Source of the DNA: an uncultured Gammaproteobacteria bacterium
Lineage (GTDB): Bacteria > Pseudomonadota > Gammaproteobacteria > Nitrosococcales > Methylophagaceae
Direction of reading: 5' to 3'
Assembly (NCBI GenBank): GCA_913042265.1
Contig: CAJWKF010000005.1
Coordinates: 1 to 57,829 of the forward strand
DNA length: 57,829 bases
Positions 55,953-57,829 of the stretch are shown piece by piece. The translations under genes and the position numbers were made by a program. The notes under the pieces are model-generated. The model worked only from the letters and a program-made list of their open reading frames with translations. It had not been told where the DNA came from and did no database searches. The first letter of the stretch is position 1. The number at the start of each line of letters is the position of its first letter.

Positions 55953-56572
55953 TGGTCGGAAAATTTATTAGTATTGAGGGTGTTGAAGGGGCAGGGAAAT
56001 CGACACAAGTCAGTTTCATTCAAGATTACTTAACAAGTCTTGGAAAAACTGTTGTTGTCACTCGCGAACCCGGAGGGACAGAGTTAAGTGAAAAAATTCG
56101 TAACCTCTTATTAGAACCGTCACCCAATAGTATGGATAACGACACAGAGTTGTTACTTATGTTTGCCTCTCGAGCAGAACATGTTTCAAAGGTGATTAAT
56201 CCTGCGTTACATCGTGGGGAATGGGTCTTGTGTGATAGGTTTCTTGATGCCACTTATGCATACCAAGGAGCAGGGCGAGGGATTCAGAGACAGCGTATTC
56301 AACAAATAGCTGACTGGACATTAAAGGGTTTAACACCTGACTTGACACTTCTCTTTGATTTGCCAGTTGAGCTAGGCCTGGAGAGAGTACTAGAACGAAA
56401 AGGTGAGATGGATCGATTTGAGCAAGAAAAAATCAATTTTTTTAAAAAAATACGAAAAAGTTACCTGAAAAGTGCAAAAGCAGAACCTAATAGGATTAAA
56501 ATCGTTGATGCCAGTTTGTCTAGAACTAAGATACAAAAACAGTTGACCCAGCTTATAAAGCCTCTAATCTAA
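55952..56572 (+). CDS. tmk: Thymidylate kinase
   Basis: The 206-residue kinase phosphorylates dTMP to dTDP. The P-loop GVEGAGKST is at 10-18, VVTREPGGTELSEKIR is the dTMP-binding motif, the DR motif is in VLCDRFLDATYAYQGAGRG, and the lid region is DRFEQE. Length is typical. The ATG shares its A with the mltG stop (TAATG). Confidence 0.97.
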   Translation: MVGKFISIEGVEGAGKSTQVSFIQDYLTSLGKTVVVTREPGGTELSEKIRNLLLEPSPNSMDNDTELLLMFASRAEHVSKVINPALHRGEWVLCDRFLDATYAYQGAGRGIQRQRIQQIADWTLKGLTPDLTLLFDLPVELGLERVLERKGEMDRFEQEKINFFKKIRKSYLKSAKAEPNRIKIVDASLSRTKIQKQLTQLIKPLI

Positions 56573-56577
56573 AAGAT

Positions 56578-57540
56578 ATGTTATATCCTTGGCAAACAGA
56601 ACAATGGCGATCTTTGAGCCTACAACATGAACAACAGCGGCTTCCCCATGCAATAATATTGAGCGGCGTCAATGGTTTAGGACAGTTATCTTTAGCAAAT
56701 AAAATAGTCGCTAAAGTACTTTGTGAACAATCTGTCACCTCGGCACCATGTGGACTCTGTCATAACTGTCAGGTCTTTGCTGCAGGTAACCATCCAGACC
56801 ATTCTTTTGTGGCCCCAGATGAGAGTGGAAAACAGATAAAAATAGAACAAATACGAGAATTGAAACAGAAACATACATTGACAACAAATATTGCTAAATG
56901 GAAAACAGCTATTATATGGCCTGCTGAAAACATGAATATCAGTGCTAGTAATAGTCTATTGAAGCTCCTTGAGGAACCTCAGAGTAACACCTTGCTTATT
57001 TTAATTAGCGTTAAACCTCAACTACTTCCCATCACCATTAGGAGCCGCTGCCAAAAAATATCACTTACTGTTCCAACCAATAAACAAGCTATTGAATGGA
57101 TAGAAGAGCAAGAAGGGAAGACTTATAAAGAAATTGAGATTAAACAGGCCTTGTCATTGGCAAACGGAGCACCAATAGAAGCTTTAAGTTTATTATCATC
57201 CGACTCATTAAAATTTTTAGAACAAATTGCAAAAGATTTCAATGCAGTACTTGGCGGCGTAGCAAATCCCGTCATATTATCTCAGCAATGGCAGAAGTAT
57301 GACTTAAGTATAGTTCTGCACTATTTACAACTTAAATTAAAACAGCGGTTAATAAAAAATATAAAAAACTCCAGTAATAGTATAGTTCCTAACGACTGGG
57401 CCATTTATGATTGCATTATCAACACAACAAAGCTACTATCTTCATCACATAACCTAAATAAAGCACTGTTAATAGAGCAGTTTATGGTGGAATCCATGAA
57501 CTCAATCAGTAGTAACTCAACCTTTGGCAGGAATAACTAA
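56578..57540 (+). CDS. holB: DNA polymerase III delta' subunit
   Basis: The 320-residue clamp-loader subunit has RLPHAIILSGVNGLGQLSLA where a P-loop would be; the usual GKT/GKS is missing, as in E. coli delta', which does not hydrolyse ATP. Zinc ligands are Cys49, 58, 61 and 64 (CGLCHNC), at almost E. coli spacing. Later motifs are IKIEQIRELKQ, NSLLKLLEEPQ (arginine-finger region with IRSRCQ). A pilZ gene, found between holB and tatD in pseudomonads, is absent. Confidence 0.93.
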   Translation: MLYPWQTEQWRSLSLQHEQQRLPHAIILSGVNGLGQLSLANKIVAKVLCEQSVTSAPCGLCHNCQVFAAGNHPDHSFVAPDESGKQIKIEQIRELKQKHTLTTNIAKWKTAIIWPAENMNISASNSLLKLLEEPQSNTLLILISVKPQLLPITIRSRCQKISLTVPTNKQAIEWIEEQEGKTYKEIEIKQALSLANGAPIEALSLLSSDSLKFLEQIAKDFNAVLGGVANPVILSQQWQKYDLSIVLHYLQLKLKQRLIKNIKNSSNSIVPNDWAIYDCIINTTKLLSSSHNLNKALLIEQFMVESMNSISSNSTFGRNN

Positions 57541-57829
57541 TGTTTATTGACTCACATTGCCACCTTGATCTATTAGCTCAAGAGGAGGGTGGAATAGATT
57601 TAGCAATTAATAATGCTAAAGAAAATGGTGTTGACCATATACTATGTATTTCAATAGATAAGTCCAGCTGTCAGAAAATTATTGAAATCGTTGATTCCAA
57701 TAGCTTCTTGTCTGCCAGTGTTGGAATACACCCCAATATTGAACAAAGTGAAAACTTCACTGCTGAAGAACTTGTTTCGTTAGCAAGTCATGAAAAAGTT
57801 ATTGCCATTGGTGAAACAGGCTTAGATTA
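57540..57829 (+). CDS. tatD: TatD-family DNase, partial (cut by window end)
   Basis: The first 96 codons of a metal-dependent TatD hydrolase are visible. It begins MFIDSHCHLDLL, the metal-binding HxH motif, and includes SVGIHPN and the metal glutamate in AIGETGLD, the last residues in the window. The ATG shares its A with the holB stop (TAATG). This location is where E. coli has ycfH (tatD paralogue), so it may correspond to YcfH rather than to TatD itself. Confidence 0.92.
   Translation, partial: MFIDSHCHLDLLAQEEGGIDLAINNAKENGVDHILCISIDKSSCQKIIEIVDSNSFLSASVGIHPNIEQSENFTAEELVSLASHEKVIAIGETGLD

Overview
The window is a stretch of core chromosome from an AT-rich (by eye; GC not computed) gammaproteobacterium. 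Gene orders typical of that class appear: yceD-rpmF-plsX-fabHDG-acpP-fabF-pabC-mltG-tmk-holB-tatD, tig-clpP-clpX-lon, dapA-bamC-purC, ilvBH-ilvC-pssA-leuA, SPOR-cvpA-purF and amgK-murU. The oxaloacetate decarboxylase genes oadGAB, whose product is a sodium pump, fit a marine or halophilic lifestyle. The genus cannot be fixed from the sequence alone; a Methylophaga/Cycloclasticus-like or related lineage is a guess.

Layout. 1-2.9 kb: oadB (cut by the window edge), oadA and oadG on the minus strand. 3-15.4 kb: a looser, more lineage-specific segment with an RNase J-like nuclease, an FAD oxidoreductase of unknown function, a DUF2007/zinc-ribbon protein, a secreted PrxQ, a MOSC protein, a periplasmic rhodanese, a large RluA-type pseudouridine synthase, a Cys/Met PLP enzyme, Fpr, a dienelactone-hydrolase-like protein, a TusA-like protein, a divergent DUF1326/DUF2182 pair and a 38-residue lysine-rich protein. 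15.6-19.8 kb: nrdAB with a well-formed NrdR/DnaA control region. 19.9-25 kb: bcp, dapA, bamC, an MBL protein, purC and pyrC. 25-34.5 kb: branched-chain amino acid, phosphatidylserine and arginine synthesis, plus holD-like and rimI. 34.5-39 kb: murU-amgK-maf (minus strand), fieF and a 5'-nucleotidase. 39-45 kb: tRNA-Leu(UAG), tig, clpP, clpX and lon. 45-48 kb: a SPOR protein, cvpA and purF. 48-57.8 kb: the fatty-acid cluster through holB and a partial tatD.

How the genes work together. Most genes serve housekeeping metabolism and proteostasis: deoxynucleotide supply, de novo purine and pyrimidine synthesis, lysine/peptidoglycan precursors, Ile/Val/Leu and Arg synthesis, phospholipid and fatty acid synthesis, peptidoglycan recycling and termination, and chaperone/protease function. 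Operon structure is tight, with many 1- or 4-base overlaps, and four strong intrinsic terminators delimit units (after ilvC, rimI, tig and acpP).

I found no CRISPR array, prophage, transposon or integron, and no clear defence or biosynthetic island. The points most worth a second look are regulatory or poorly characterised: the nrdA control region, a sigma-32-like promoter before lon, a promoter that would make the yceD mRNA nearly leaderless, the divergent DUF1326/DUF2182 pair with a shared operator-like palindrome, the short lysine-rich gene, and tandem perfect inverted repeats before tRNA-Leu. Several start codons were moved inward on ribosome-binding-site and homology grounds.
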